Shown here one piece after another: positions 10,164 to 20,543 of a stretch of 64,000 bases of DNA. The notes under the pieces were generated by a model that had not been told where the DNA came from, ran no database searches, and was given only the letters and a program-made list of their open reading frames with translations. A program made the position numbers and the translations under genes. The DNA is taken from positions 18,671,962-18,735,961 of the forward strand of contig NC_067208.1 of assembly GCF_026262505.1 (NCBI RefSeq), read 5' to 3'. Each line of letters opens with the position of its first letter. The first letter of the stretch is position 1. This DNA comes from Trichomonas vaginalis G3 (taxonomy: Eukaryota > Parabasalia > Trichomonadida > Trichomonadidae).

Positions 10164-10964
10164 CCCTGGACTTTAAAAAAAATAAACTTTATTTTTATTT
10201 ATTTTTTAATTTTTTATTCTTACATAAATGAACAAAAACGGAACAGCTAAAATGAATGATAATCAAATAAGAGCCGAAGGTAGAAGGTTATTTAAACGCT
10301 TCTATAACATTCCTGATGGTGTTAATCCTAAAACTCGTAGAAGTTATTTAAATGAAGCCATAGATGCATATGAAGGATTTGACATTTCATCAGAAAGTGA
10401 GAGGTTAGCAAGAATGTTAAACGTTAATATTGATTTTTATTATTGTGACCCTCAACCAGAAGACGTAGACATAAATAAGGTAGACTTTCCATTAGTGGAA
10501 TCAATAATGATAGATCCAGAATTTGAAACAGTAAATATTTTATTAACACAGAGTCCATGTGGAAAACTTCACGCTGACAGAATTACAGACGTTGAAGCAC
10601 TCACAGGATATAAAGTTTGCCCCTTTTGCAAAGAAGAAGTATATTCTATCCGTGATGACCCAGAAAGGAAAAACCAAAGAAGATTTTTAAAGCATTGTGA
10701 GAAATGTAAAGAAAATAATGGAAGATTAATTCAAGACGTTCAATTGCAAAACACACAACAACCATATGCACCACATATCACGAAACAGAAGATATATCAA
10801 TGGCTATTAGCACATAATTTGCAGGAATATTATAAACCAACAAGATATTATATTACTTTTGACTTCGAAACATTAGAGACTAAAGAAGAACTTCAACTTT
10901 CTGAATGTGCAACTTTGAACGCTTACTTAAAACCATTTATGGTATCATCAACTGTCAAAATAAA

Positions 10965-11028
10965 GCCGCAAACGGACTCTTTGAGTCCTGAAGGTCTTTC
11001 AGACCGAAGCGGCGAGGTCGTAGACCGT
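10965..11028. repeat. Cluster of GC-rich micro-palindromes inside POLB
   Basis: Within the coding region lie, in order, GCCGC, then GGACTCTTTGAGTCC, GGTCTTTCAGACC, GCGGC and GGTCGTAGACC. Each is a short GC stem with a 3-5 base loop, and the first GCCGC pairs with the later GCGGC. GC content is far above the surrounding sequence. Confidence 0.75.
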
Positions 11029-11159
11029 GATAAAACATTTACGAGGAATTTTTGCTTAACATCAAGTGATTCGTTCATCTCTGATTGGATTGAATTTTTA
11101 TTTTCAACCTGTTCATTAGTTGCTAAATCAAATATTGAACAATATGAAGAATTAATGAA

Positions 11160-11194
11160 GCCGCAAACGGACCAAACGGCGGGGACTTTGTCCC
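11160..11194. repeat. GC-rich micro-palindrome inside POLB, second site
   Basis: Again starts GCCGCAAACGGAC, as at 10965, then GGCGG and GGGACTTTGTCCC. Two insertions with the same leading sequence in one gene suggest a repeat family that spreads locally. Confidence 0.7.
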
Positions 11195-13870
11195 ATACAT
11201 TAAATGAAAACAGAAGGAAGCATTTAAAGAACTTCTAGATGAGGAATTCAATAAAGTGAATATCATAGGTTTTAATTCGGGAAAGTTTGATTTAAATTTA
11301 ATTCTTCGTGATTTAAACACTGCAAAATGGAAAATAAAATCAATGCTGGGTTCTTCTTCTCAATTTAAGCAAATCATTGTAAAGAAAACAAACTGTCCAT
11401 ATGAATTAAGATTTATTGACATCAGAAATTATATAGCGGGTGGAACATTAGACCAATTCACTCAAGATTTCGGAAACAATAAATCACGTGTTAAATCCTT
11501 TTTCCCTTATCAATTCATCACATGGGAGAATTACGAAGATGAATTATATAAAGTGGAACCATTCACTCAAGATTCATTTTATTCAGCATTAACTCAAGAA
11601 ACAATATCCGATTCAGATTATCAAATATATCTCAATGATGCTAAAAATTTTGAGAATAGATTAGAATATTTTATTCATTATTGCAATAAAGACGTTGAAA
11701 TTATGATTGACCCAATTGATAAAATTATTGAAGAAACATTTGTTTATAAAATTGACATGCTTCATAATCTTTCTTTATCATCGAATGCATCAATGATTCG
11801 TTACGCGTTAGCATATAAGAACTTCAATCCTAACGAAACATATCCAGAAGAAGAAAATGTGGAATCAAGTTTTGAATTAACAAAAAAGTATTGGAAATAT
11901 AAAATTGATTCATATAAGAAACAAGATGAAAAAGCAGAAAGGGATACTAAAAACAATGTTTCAATGGATGACTATCAATACTATCACGATTTAATCCTTT
12001 CATCTAAATGCAAAATGTGTGGTAAAGCGTTTACATATGCTAATAAACCAACATTAGATAGAATCGATAATGAAAAACCACATACCAAAGAAAATTGTCA
12101 GTTAATGTGTTGTTATTGCAATGTCGTAAAATCAAATAAAGATGAAGATGTTCAACGTTTAAGAATCAATTTAAGAAATTATGCATTAAAAAATAATTTA
12201 CCAATGACTCTAGATTCAGTTGAAGCTTATCACATCCTCCGTAATGGAATTACTGGTGGTTTATCAAATGTTCAACATAGAGTAAATCTTAAAGGAATCA
12301 CGCACATTAATAAACTTTCATATAATCCAGAAACTAAAACTGTATCAAATGAGGACACTTCCAACATTATGACTCATTTCGTTGGTGTTGACTTTAATTC
12401 ATTATATCCTTCATCATTTTCATCTAATCCTCATGATTTCATTCAATATACTGACCATAAAATGTATATGCCGGGAAGATTGAATGGTGTTATCATTTGT
12501 GATACAGCAACAAAGAAAGCAAAAGCACTGGGAATAATTAAGAAGAAAAATACTTTATTCGTGGCTGAAGTAAAGGGTCACATTGATGAAAAATACATTA
12601 ATGATTACATAAACTTTTTACCAAAATAAGAAACTTTGATATTATCACAGATGAAAAAACAATTGGTGGTTTTATGTATAATTACATGAAATCAAACAAT
12701 CTACCAGTTGACCAGAAACAGAGGAAATTAACTCAGTTAGCATCAACACACAACCAATATCAACCATTTTCTTCTTATTATCTTTGGTATCTAATAGACA
12801 GATTTCATTTTATCATTGATGACATTCAATCAATTTTAACATTTACGAAAAATACTTGTTTTAATGAATTTGCGAACAATTTATGAACGAAAGACAAAAG
12901 GCTGAATTAGAAGGAAATAAAGGAAAAAGTTTATTTTGCAAGATTTCACTTAATGGATCATATGGTTACGATGCAATGAATACACAAAATTACGCAAAGA
13001 CTAAAATAATGAATGCACAGAAGGCACGCGTTGCATGTATGTCAAATAAGTTTAAAAACATAAGAGAAATAGGAGAGGATACGTATCAAGTGATGCTTAA
13101 AGATAGATTTTATAGATGTGATACATGTTTACAAGAGGCATTCTTCACTTTAGATAACGCAAAATACTGGTATTTGGTTTTCATTTATGATTTTATGTAT
13201 AAATGCATGGATGTTAATCGTTTTCATTTCATTGAAGGTGATACTGATTCATCTTATTGGGCAATCGCTGGCGACCCAAATCTTCCTAACACTCAAGCAT
13301 TTCAAGCAATTGTAACCGATAAAAAATTTTATGATAAAAACATTTACAAATTCGCACCTTTTGATTTCTTCTGTTTTAATGAGAAATTTAAACCTAAATT
13401 AAAGAATAAAGCTGAAGAAAAAGCACATGAGAAGAAGTTATTGGGTTTAGCAATTGAGAAACAAGGTGATAACATGGTTGCTTTATGTCCTAAGTGTTAT
13501 ACTTCATTCAACGGTTCAATTGATGGAAGTGATTTTAAAAAGATTGCACAAAAAATGAAAGGAGTTAGTTTACGACAAAATAAACAATTAACACCTAAAA
13601 ATTATTTGGATATAATAAATGATAAAGTGATATTTGATGGTCAGAATATTAATTTACAACTTAAAAACGGGTCAATGACTCGCTTAACAATCGGTAAGAC
13701 TGCATTAACAGGAGCACACACTAAGGCTGTATGTTGTGAAAATGGATGTTGTATGCCATTTATTTAATAAAATGCCACAGAAGAGACAAAAGGAACCGTA
13801 AATAATGGTTTTGATACTATGATTCAAAGAGGCGGGCACCCTTAAAACACTTATTTTATTTTTATATAAA

Positions 13871-15401
13871 TGAATAGCGTAGATTTAAAAAATTTAATTG
13901 ATGATTTAGTACTTAATCAAAATTTTCTTAATTATTATGAATTAAAATCATATCTCCAAAAACATGATAAAATATAACGGGTGATGATATGGATTATTAT
14001 TATTCGTATTATAAAAATGAAGTTTTGAAATATCATGATAAAATAATTTCTAAAATTAAAGACAAAATTAAAAATAATGAATATTCAAAGGGAAAAAGTA
14101 AATCACAACTTAAACAATTGAAAGATTTCAAAAATAAAGTATTAACAGAAGAAGATATTGATGAATTATATAAATTATATAAATTATATAATCCTGAGCC
14201 GCAAAAACCAAAGGAACAAAAACAAAAGGTGCAAAACGCCCAGGTCCTTCAGACCATAAATGAAGCACAAGCTTTAATTTATGATTCATTAGTTAAACCA
14301 TATTCAGCCCGACTTTTAAATGAAGATCAACTTTTGGAATTCATCCTTCAACATAAACTCGAAGCAGGAAAGTATATCAAACCTTTATATACAGCATATT
14401 TAAAACAAATGAATAGAATACATCCAGAATTAATGAAGGGGAATGAAATCCAAAATCAAAAATCAAAGCAGATAAAATTAAACCACTGCAACACCAAACC
14501 CTCCAACGACAGTACCTCCTCCTCCTTCAGTTAATCCTTCATCATTCACTTTATTATATCCATTTCAAACATTAAAGAAGCAAAAAGATTTTAAAAAGGA
14601 TTTCAAATATTAAATAAACCAATTGACCCAAAAATTCAACCGTTAAAGGAAAAATTTAGTCGCCCTTCATTTGCACCATATCCATATTCATACGAAATCG
14701 ATCATTTAGAATATTCAAGAGGAAACGTTACTTATTTATTTGCCATTAACATTAACACCAGATATTTATATTGCATTCCGGTGAAAGGGAAAACAGAACA
14801 GGAAACAAGAAGAGCTATTCAATACTTACTAGATCATGAAAGAGTAGATAATATAAGGGGTGATGGTGATAAAGGATTTCAGGCAGCTATGGCTCATTAT
14901 TTCCCACAAATTAATTTTTACTTTTCATCCTCTCCATATACGTTTCATAATAAAATAGTTGATGCGGTAATGAGAACTCTTAGAGATGCGTTAGGGGTTA
15001 ATGGTCAGATATACTGGGATGGAAATCATGACTCCATCATACAGCAGTTAGTATATTATTACAATAATACATGGCATAGAACAATAAACATGAAACCGGT
15101 GGAAATGAAAAATGATATTTCAAAAGAATGGGAATATATTAGAAAGCAAATGGAAAGGTTGAATGATGTTAAACGTGAACAAATTAATTCGGGGCTCATG
15201 AATTTTAAACAAGGGGATAAAGTTTTGATTCATCTCGATTATGGAAAAACTGATAAATCAATGACAAAAAGAAGACGAAGATTTGACACAATAGCTGAAT
15301 TTGTTAGATATATTAACGGCAATGCATTAGTTGAAGTTGACAATAAATTAATAGAAATTCCGATTTATTTTATTACTCCATTATATTTAAATAATATTTA
15401 A
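13871..15401 (+). pseudogene. INT: Retroviral-type integrase, element A (broken)
   Basis: The N-terminal half is helical and lysine-rich. The second half has the rve integrase core, recognisable around EIDHLEYSRGNVTYLF and DGDKGFQAAMAHYFP, with HNKIVDAVMRTLRD after it. It ends with a basic SH3/chromo-like segment (GDKVLIHLDYG ... RRRRFD). The family inserts the element's ends into host DNA with 5-6 bp duplications. It follows polymerase in the same direction. About three or four breaks. Element C's integrase (53153-54238) is the whole reference within this window. Confidence 0.82.
14228..14255. repeat. GC-rich micro-palindrome in the integrase N-terminal region
   Basis: The reverse complement (GGTCTGAAGGACC, TG, then GGCGTTTTGCACC) aligns with 2758-2786 in the fibre gene of B and with 24998-25025. 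The same repeat thus sits in coding regions of unrelated genes. Confidence 0.7.
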
Positions 15402-15420
15402 TTTTTTTATTTCGTAAGAA

Positions 15421-15693
15421 ATGAGTAACAACGAAGCAGTCAAGAGTCCAGACGATGAATATAAAAAGAAACTAAACAGAATTAAATCAAAAATATGTTA
15501 TTACAAAAAGAAGCCACAATGTGGTGGGGTTGAAAACGATAAAGAGAGGAAAGAAATAATCGAAAAATTAGAAACTTATCGTTCAATCCTTAAACTGAGT
15601 GAAGCAAAAATAAAAGAATTTAATAGAATAAATAAATTGATTGGAAGAGATGAATTTAATAAAGATGAATTTTTAAACTCTATCCAAATTTAA
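15421..15693 (+). CDS. Small charged coiled-coil protein (90 aa), unknown
   Basis: A 90-aa Lys/Glu-rich protein, probably helical throughout (KKKLNRIKSKICYYKKKPQ; IEKLETYRSILKLSEAKIKEF). It starts right after a T-rich motif ending CGTAAGAA, like other A genes, and follows the integrase in the same direction by 20 bp. It looks whole. A nucleic-acid-binding or regulatory role is possible; no family is recognised. Confidence 0.55.
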   Translation: MSNNEAVKSPDDEYKKKLNRIKSKICYYKKKPQCGGVENDKERKEIIEKLETYRSILKLSEAKIKEFNRINKLIGRDEFNKDEFLNSIQI

Positions 15694-15854
15694 TTTTTAT
15701 TCCTCTTCGACAACATCTCTCTTTCCATCATTACCGCATAACCACATTTTCTCAATTTTAGTGGTTTGTTATTTTTAACATGTTCTTGCATCATTTTTAT
15801 CATTTCCTCCCTTGTTATGATTCGTGGTAAATTTTGAGCTTGTGGGGTATTCAT
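15690..15854 (-). CDS. Small Polinton protein (54 aa), unknown
   Basis: Reads MNTPQAQNLPRIITREEMIK and ends in a basic tail. Its end overlaps the stop region of the + strand 90-aa gene. It starts directly after ATTTTTATCATAA, the same start motif as the 55-aa and 162-aa genes of these elements, and that motif is the main support. Too short for a family assignment. Confidence 0.4.
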   Translation of the reverse strand: MNTPQAQNLPRIITREEMIKMMQEHVKNNKPLKLRKCGYAVMMEREMLSKRNKN

Positions 15855-15989
15855 TTATGATAAAAATAAAAATTTGTTATCACTTATTTTATCGTGAATG
15901 TTTTTAGGTTATTCAATAATTAATTATTTTTGAATAACTGGGAAATAAATTTACGTCAAATATGCAATTTATAAAATCTTATGTCGACA

Positions 15990-16062
15990 GGCTACGTAGC
16001 ACAGTGGTCTAAGGTGGTGTTATGGAGGGGTCAAGGTCTGTGGTTCGAACCGCGACAGCGCC
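15990..16062 (+). ncRNA. tRNA-like sequence with A and B boxes
   Basis: Seventy-three nucleotides from GGCTACG to CAGCGCC. The A box TAGCACAGTGG and B box GGTTCGAACCG are good matches to polymerase III internal promoter elements and are correctly spaced. A T stem (TGTGG/CCGCG) can form, but the acceptor ends pair only in part and I find no proper anticodon stem, so it is unlikely to be a working tRNA. The element C copy (51555-51627) differs by one base. Confidence 0.5.
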
Positions 16063-16312
16063 GTATTTTCTTATTTTCTTTATTTGTCTTGTTTGTCGTG
16101 AATAAAAAGTATCATAAAAGTGCTCTATCTTCCACGGGAATAAATAAAAAATTTACTTTATTTCTTTTTATTTCTTCTTTATTTCTTTGTTCCCGTGGAA
16201 GAAGGGTTTTGCTGTTTTTTCTCAGCCGAAATCAATGATTTTTTCATTTTTGGAATCCTTAGCGAATGAGGAATCTTTTCTCTCGTGGAAGCTTTGACCT
16301 AAAATATAATTT

Positions 16313-16348
16313 AGGTGAAGAGGTGAGATATCACCTGTTTTTTCACCT
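16313..16348. terminator. Gene-end palindrome (GGTGA...TCACC type)
   Basis: AGGTGAAG, then AGGTGAGATATCACCT, then TTTTTTCACCT: a short inner palindrome flanked by an outer arm pair. It is one of six related structures in the window that mostly lie just past stop codons. A 3' end-processing or termination role is inferred, not shown. Confidence 0.45.
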
Positions 16349-16386
16349 GTTTTTATGGTAGTAGTGAAATAAAATTTTGTTATCAG

Positions 16387-16569
16387 TTATTTTATCATCA
16401 TTTTATTAAGTTCATCTTTAGTTAATAATTTGAATGGATTCGCTAATGTTCCACCTTGAGTCACAACACTTGCCCCGGCTAATTGTGAAGAACCTGGGAT
16501 AAGTACTCCATGAAATGATTTCATTGGTATCATTAATTTAGAAATAGTTGGCTTAATTAATTTGGTCAT
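16387..16569 (-). CDS. Small conserved Polinton protein, about 60 aa, unknown
   Basis: Copy in A of the 55-aa frame at 173-340 (MTKLIKPTISKLMIPMKSF ... LLTKDELNKMMIK). Residues 1-55 are largely shared and the upstream T-rich motif is the same. No recognised domain. It marks the start of the structural block in A. Confidence 0.5.
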   Translation of the reverse strand: MTKLIKPTISKLMIPMKSFHGVLIPGSSQLAGASVVTQGGTLANPFKLLTKDELNKMMIK

Positions 16570-16617
16570 TTATGATAAAAATAAAATTGCATAATTTAAA
16601 TTTTTTTTCTTTCTTTT

Positions 16618-16770
16618 CTCATTTTCTCTCATTTTCTCATTTTTCATTCTGTTTTGGTTTCAGCAACTTTTCAAGTTGTTGTCTTGTCAGTAACTTTAAT
16701 TTTAACTTTGGATCAAATATTGGGTTTCCATCTTTATCTCTTCCAATAACACCAATGGTAGAATCTTCAT
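16618..16770 (-). pseudogene. Copy in A of the 50-aa lysine-rich small gene (broken)
   Basis: Nucleotide match to 367-519 over its whole length, with the same start MKILP. In A the copy looks broken, about one break, which makes its function here doubtful. Confidence 0.4.
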
Positions 16771-16848
16771 TTATACTAAAATAAAAATTTAAATTATGCT
16801 GTTTGCTCTTTTGGAGCTCCTAAAGTTTGTTTCACAAACATTGAGCGT

Positions 16849-18577
16849 TCATTGAACTCTATACCATGCGAATACAGTCATAAATGGTGGCATGTAATCT
16901 TTACTTTGTCCCGTTGTTTGTGTATATCCTGAAACGCGATGTGTATGGTTTCCTTCTCCCTGAGTGTCACTCCAGTAACAATTTATGGCAAATTTAACAT
17001 CATCTTTAACATCATATCCTTTACCTTTTGTCATTCCTGACCAATCCCAATATCTATGCTTATGCCAACCTGCTTGAGATGTGCTTAAATCTATGTAGTG
17101 ACTGTGTGCAGGTAAATTTTCACCTGTAATCGTTTTACTTCCCCCTGTTTCCTTTGAAGAGTTTGCACAATACAAAAACCTGTCGACTATTTGTTCCCAT
17201 GCACCAACACCAAACATTGCTTGAGGACCTCTCACATCCATAGATGTATAAATAGAACCTACTGGGTTCATTAAATCAAACATATGAGATATTATAGGAT
17301 TGTCTCTTTTGAACTTAAAATATAGTGTAACTATTTCGGGTTTCTTCTGGTTTGTGTCAGAATATTTTTTATAATATAATCTTATGTTTTCAGGGTATGT
17401 AAAATCTTGACTATAATATTTATTTTTGTCATCTTCATAATAGTATACTATTCTCGTTTTTTCTATTGCATTATATCTTTTATATCTATAATATTCTAAA
17501 TATAATGTTTGCTTTTTTGGGTCTACATGTGCGTCAACACCATAGTCATAATAATACGGTGCTGGAGCTACGTTAGACAATGTCATATCCGTCATTTCAT
17601 AAACTCTTAAATATTTCTTTTGTTCGTCTCCATATAAGTTTAAGTAGCAGTTGTTGTCTAATGGAACTTTAACTTGTGTGCCATTATTCTTTATATAGCC
17701 TACATACATTTCATTGTTATTTTTCGGAATGAGTTTATACCGTATACCATTTCTTAAGGACTGTACAAACTCCCATCTAAAATATTTGTTTTCTTCATTG
17801 ACAGAAAAGTCGCCAACAATAGTTTCAATATTTTTTGTTCCAACTAAACTTTGGTATATTTCGTTAACAAATGATATATCTGCTTTCTTTGCTAACTCAT
17901 CGTTAACAAATGATATATCTGCTTTCTTTGCTAACTCATCGTTAACAAATGATATATCTGCTTTCTTTGCTAACTCATCGTTAACAAATGATATATCTGC
18001 TTCTTTGCTAACTCATCGTTAACAAATGATATATCTGCTTTCTTTGCTAACTCATCGTTAACAAATTTTATCTGCTTTCTTTGCTAACTCATCGTTAACA
18101 TAATTTATCTGCTTTCTTTGCTAACTCATCGTTAACAAATGATATATCTGCTTTCTTTGCTAACTCATCGTTAACAAATTTATCTGCTTTCTTTGCTAAC
18201 TCATCGTTAACATATTCCTTATCTGCTTTCTTCATTATGTCATTTAGGAAACCTTTTATGAATTCCTCATTTAAATTAAATCTTCCAATCTTCAAAACTT
18301 TAGGAAATGCATTTAATGCGTAATATCTTTGTTCTTCTGGTGGAATTGATGTTATATCATCCGTTATTCCTTTAATTTTTGAATTCATAAATAAAATTTC
18401 TTTTATATTTGATATCACTGCACCACCTTTGCAAACGAATTCGAAATGGTCATTTTTCAATACTATCTCCAAATCTCCATATTTCAACATTTGCGTTTGT
18501 TCTGCCGTCTTTGAATTATATGCATATGGCGTAGTAATGGTCTGTGTAAGTTGCTGTGGTTGCTGTTGTTTAATCAT
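16849..18577 (-). pseudogene. Tail-fibre-like protein with expanded stalk repeats, element A (broken)
   Basis: The N-terminus (MIKQQQ ... AYNSKTAEQTQ ... FNLNEEFIKGFLNDIMKKAD) and the C-terminal tail-collar module (NPVGSIYTSM, GENLPAHSHY, MPPFMTVFAWYRV) are nearly the same as in B's fibre. The middle is different: about ten 13-residue stalk repeats (SFVNDELAKKADI) and then an unrelated Tyr-rich domain of about 140 residues (around YYYDYGVDAHVDPKK). B has an Asp-box domain there. About two or three breaks. Receptor-binding domain exchange is inferred from the comparison. Confidence 0.75.
17862..18230. repeat. 39-bp tandem repeat coding the fibre stalk
   Basis: About nine or ten copies of a 39-bp unit, each coding 13 residues of the SFVNDELAKKADI type, with several copies identical. 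B has only a few, more diverged stalk repeats at the same place, so copy number has changed since the two elements separated. This fits replication slippage in a fibre shaft. Confidence 0.8.
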
Positions 18578-19312
18578 TTATTACGATTTAAAAATAAATA
18601 TTTAATCGTTATCTCATCAGCTATTTTTTCTATTTGAAATTGCCATAATATTTCATTCATAAATTCTAAATCACAATCAAATAGGTCAGTTATTCTAAAT
18701 TTAATATTTGATAAATCTTTTGAATGAAGAATAAATGAATTCCCGGATAATTGAAACGGATATGATAAAGAAAATATGTTTAAGTTGATGGATAAAATGT
18801 TTTGTATTGATGGGTAAGAGTTAGGGTCTAATGTTTGATGTGAAAATCTCATTGGGGTATTAACTTTATCACATTTGATTAAAATGAAATTAGAACCAGT
18901 GTCAGAATACAAAACATCCCCAACATCTTTTTCAAAATTTAATATCCCCAACAATGAACGAAGACGAGGAGTACAAAATTTAATTTTCAGCGGAAATTTA
19001 ATAAGGTTATTTATTTCATCAAGTTCAAAAAGTTTATCAGGTTTTGATTTAAAATTTTCTTCATACCATACGATAAATGATTCATTTAAATAACTTAAAA
19101 TCATGTTAATATCCCATTTCGTTATCACATTATTTATATACATATCATACGTTTTTTTCATGGTCATCTTTAATAAATGATATATAATCTGAAGGGTCTA
19201 AAAGAATGGGATTAAATTTACCACTCACAGAAACGAGAGTAACATTATAAATTCCGCTAACTGTTAAATTTAATTCACAGTTATTATTCGAAATAATATT
19301 GATAATTGACAT
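18574..19312 (-). pseudogene. Conserved virion-block protein X, element A copy (broken)
   Basis: Near-identical counterpart of 2834-3544, in the same place upstream of the fibre, whose start codon it overlaps. About one break. The family is unknown; see the B copy for its features. Confidence 0.6.
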
Positions 19313-19333
19313 TTTTTTATTACGATTAAAAAT

Positions 19334-19813
19334 ATGGTAAAGCGTTATTTTCCAGTGATAAATAAAACTAGAATAAGATTACCTCAAGAATTCATAAATT
19401 CAACGAATAAGAAATTCATTCATGTTATAAATTTTAGTGTTTTCAGAAAATATGAGTCGATGTCATATTCATCATCAGGTTATATTTCACTTCATTCAAA
19501 TTTAGTTCAATCAAACCCATATAATGACCATTTCATAAGATTTTCAGATGGTATTAAAAATGTAATTGATAGATTAAAATATGAACAGATTGACAATATC
19601 GAATTTTTGGAATTTTGGTTTAAATATCCCGATGGAAAAAAGATTGAAGTTAAAGATAAAGCTGATACTATAACAAAAACAATTACAATGACCGATCCGG
19701 ATAGTGGGGAACAAAAAGAAATAAAACAAACGATAGAAACTGGTGAAAGGTCAATTATTATCGATTATGATTCAAAGGATTATTATTCGATAATGTTAAT
19801 GCTTGAATATTAA
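19334..19813 (+). CDS. Conserved Polinton protein Y (159 aa), element A
   Basis: Starts MVKRYFPVINKTRIRLPQEF and is nearly identical to 3565-4044. Looks whole. Divergent from X and overlapping the end of convergent Z. Keeping a full frame in both elements supports a real product. Function unknown; likely virion-related by position. Confidence 0.62.
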   Translation: MVKRYFPVINKTRIRLPQEFINSTNKKFIHVINFSVFRKYESMSYSSSGYISLHSNLVQSNPYNDHFIRFSDGIKNVIDRLKYEQIDNIEFLEFWFKYPDGKKIEVKDKADTITKTITMTDPDSGEQKEIKQTIETGERSIIIDYDSKDYYSIMLMLEY

Positions 19814-20511
19814 ATAGCCTTAACAAAGAATTTTTCAAGTGATATTTTATATTCATCAACTATTTTATTATAAATATCATTATATGTTAAATGAAGTTCA
19901 GTTGTTGTTCCGTTCTTTGATATCTTAATTGTGCTAATATCCTTTATAGGATTTATTTTTGCAACTGTTCCGCAGCATGAAACCTCATCATCTATGAAAA
20001 ATTGAATCTTCACGTCTGAATCTTGAACATCACAAAGAATGGCGATAATGTGAATTAATGATTCATAAGGTAAAATAATTAAACCGGATTGGTCAATTAA
20101 ATTTATTATTGAATCATAATTATCAGTTATGATATCACGGTAAATTTTCATTAATTCAGAATTAATGTCTATTTTATATGGCGCATTGCGACTGTAATCG
20201 TAGATTCCTGGGTTCTCGATGTTTGATGAAAGAGGTGGGGGGTATGTTGGATAAGTGGGAATTTCAACAGGTTCTTTACCAGGTTCAGATAAAATGATTG
20301 GGTCTCCATTCTCATGGTTTTCTTCATTCTCCTCATTCTTCGGTAAGTCACGAGTTAATAAATTTGGTTGAGTTGCTGACCTTGTTAATTCAGGACTAAC
20401 ATTAACTTTAACATTTTGAATAATTCGTGATTTATCATCATTTACGTTATAACCAACCGTAATCTCTGCTTTTGCGTTAGTGTTCTTTTGACTAGTGAAA
20501 CGTCTTCTCAT
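19810..20511 (-). CDS. Conserved CCG-motif protein Z (233 aa), element A
   Basis: Looks whole. Basic N-terminus (MRRRFTSQKNTNAKAEITVG), an acidic and then proline-rich middle (IPTYPTYPPPL), and a C-terminal domain of about 110 residues with LILPYESLIHIIAILCDV, a Cys-Cys-Gly motif and GTTTELHLTYNDIYNKIVDEYK. Element C's Z gene shows the same pattern in its C-terminal domain (ECCGQTPLFMKIGNIRII, GTTGVEFKYKYSNEYTKL). The N-terminal tail looks disordered. Conserved across two Polinton families, so probably essential to the particle, but no function is recognised. Confidence 0.65.
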   Translation of the reverse strand: MRRRFTSQKNTNAKAEITVGYNVNDDKSRIIQNVKVNVSPELTRSATQPNLLTRDLPKNEENEENHENGDPIILSEPGKEPVEIPTYPTYPPPLSSNIENPGIYDYSRNAPYKIDINSELMKIYRDIITDNYDSIINLIDQSGLIILPYESLIHIIAILCDVQDSDVKIQFFIDDEVSCCGTVAKINPIKDISTIKISKNGTTTELHLTYNDIYNKIVDEYKISLEKFFVKAI

Positions 20512-20543
20512 TTATATTCGAATAAAAAAATATATTTAAACTT

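Larger units (their letters stand above)
10228..13767 (+). pseudogene. POLB: Protein-primed DNA polymerase B with inserted HNH-like module, element A (broken)
   Basis: The order of motifs is clear: a Cys4/His zinc-finger-like segment (CPFC ... HCEKC), exonuclease I (TFDFETLE), exonuclease II (GFNSGKFDLN), exonuclease III (YCNKDVEIM), polymerase motif A (DFNSLYPSSF), motif B (KISLNGSYGYD) and motif C (GDTDS). Between the exonuclease and polymerase motifs, about 12007-12150, lies an HNH-nuclease-like zinc module (CKMCGKAF, LDRIDN, HTKENCQLMCCYCN) that element C's polymerase does not show there. The enzyme family replicates linear genomes with a protein primer. About three or four breaks. Micro-palindromes lie within it at 10965-11028 and 11160-11194. 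Confidence 0.88.
15941..16350 (+). other. Shared 0.4-kb tRNA-like module, copy in element A
   Basis: About 410 bp that match 51506-51918 in element C almost completely, though the elements are otherwise not alignable at nucleotide level. Order: an AT-rich leader, a 73-nt tRNA-like segment with polymerase III A and B boxes, a T-rich stretch, a long hairpin with arms CTTCCACGGGAA and TTCCCGTGGAAG, and a final palindrome around GGTGAGATATCACC. No target duplication is evident. It could be a SINE-like unit or a conserved non-coding RNA gene exchanged between elements. Confidence 0.7.

Noticed and set aside
15990-16062. Working tRNA gene
   Set aside because: The acceptor ends pair only partly and no proper anticodon stem forms, although both promoter boxes are good.
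15981-16238. 85-aa frame starting MSTGYVAQWSKVVL, with a longer twin at 51546
   Set aside because: The frame is kept only because the underlying tRNA-like module is nearly identical. It overlaps the A and B boxes and has no start motif.
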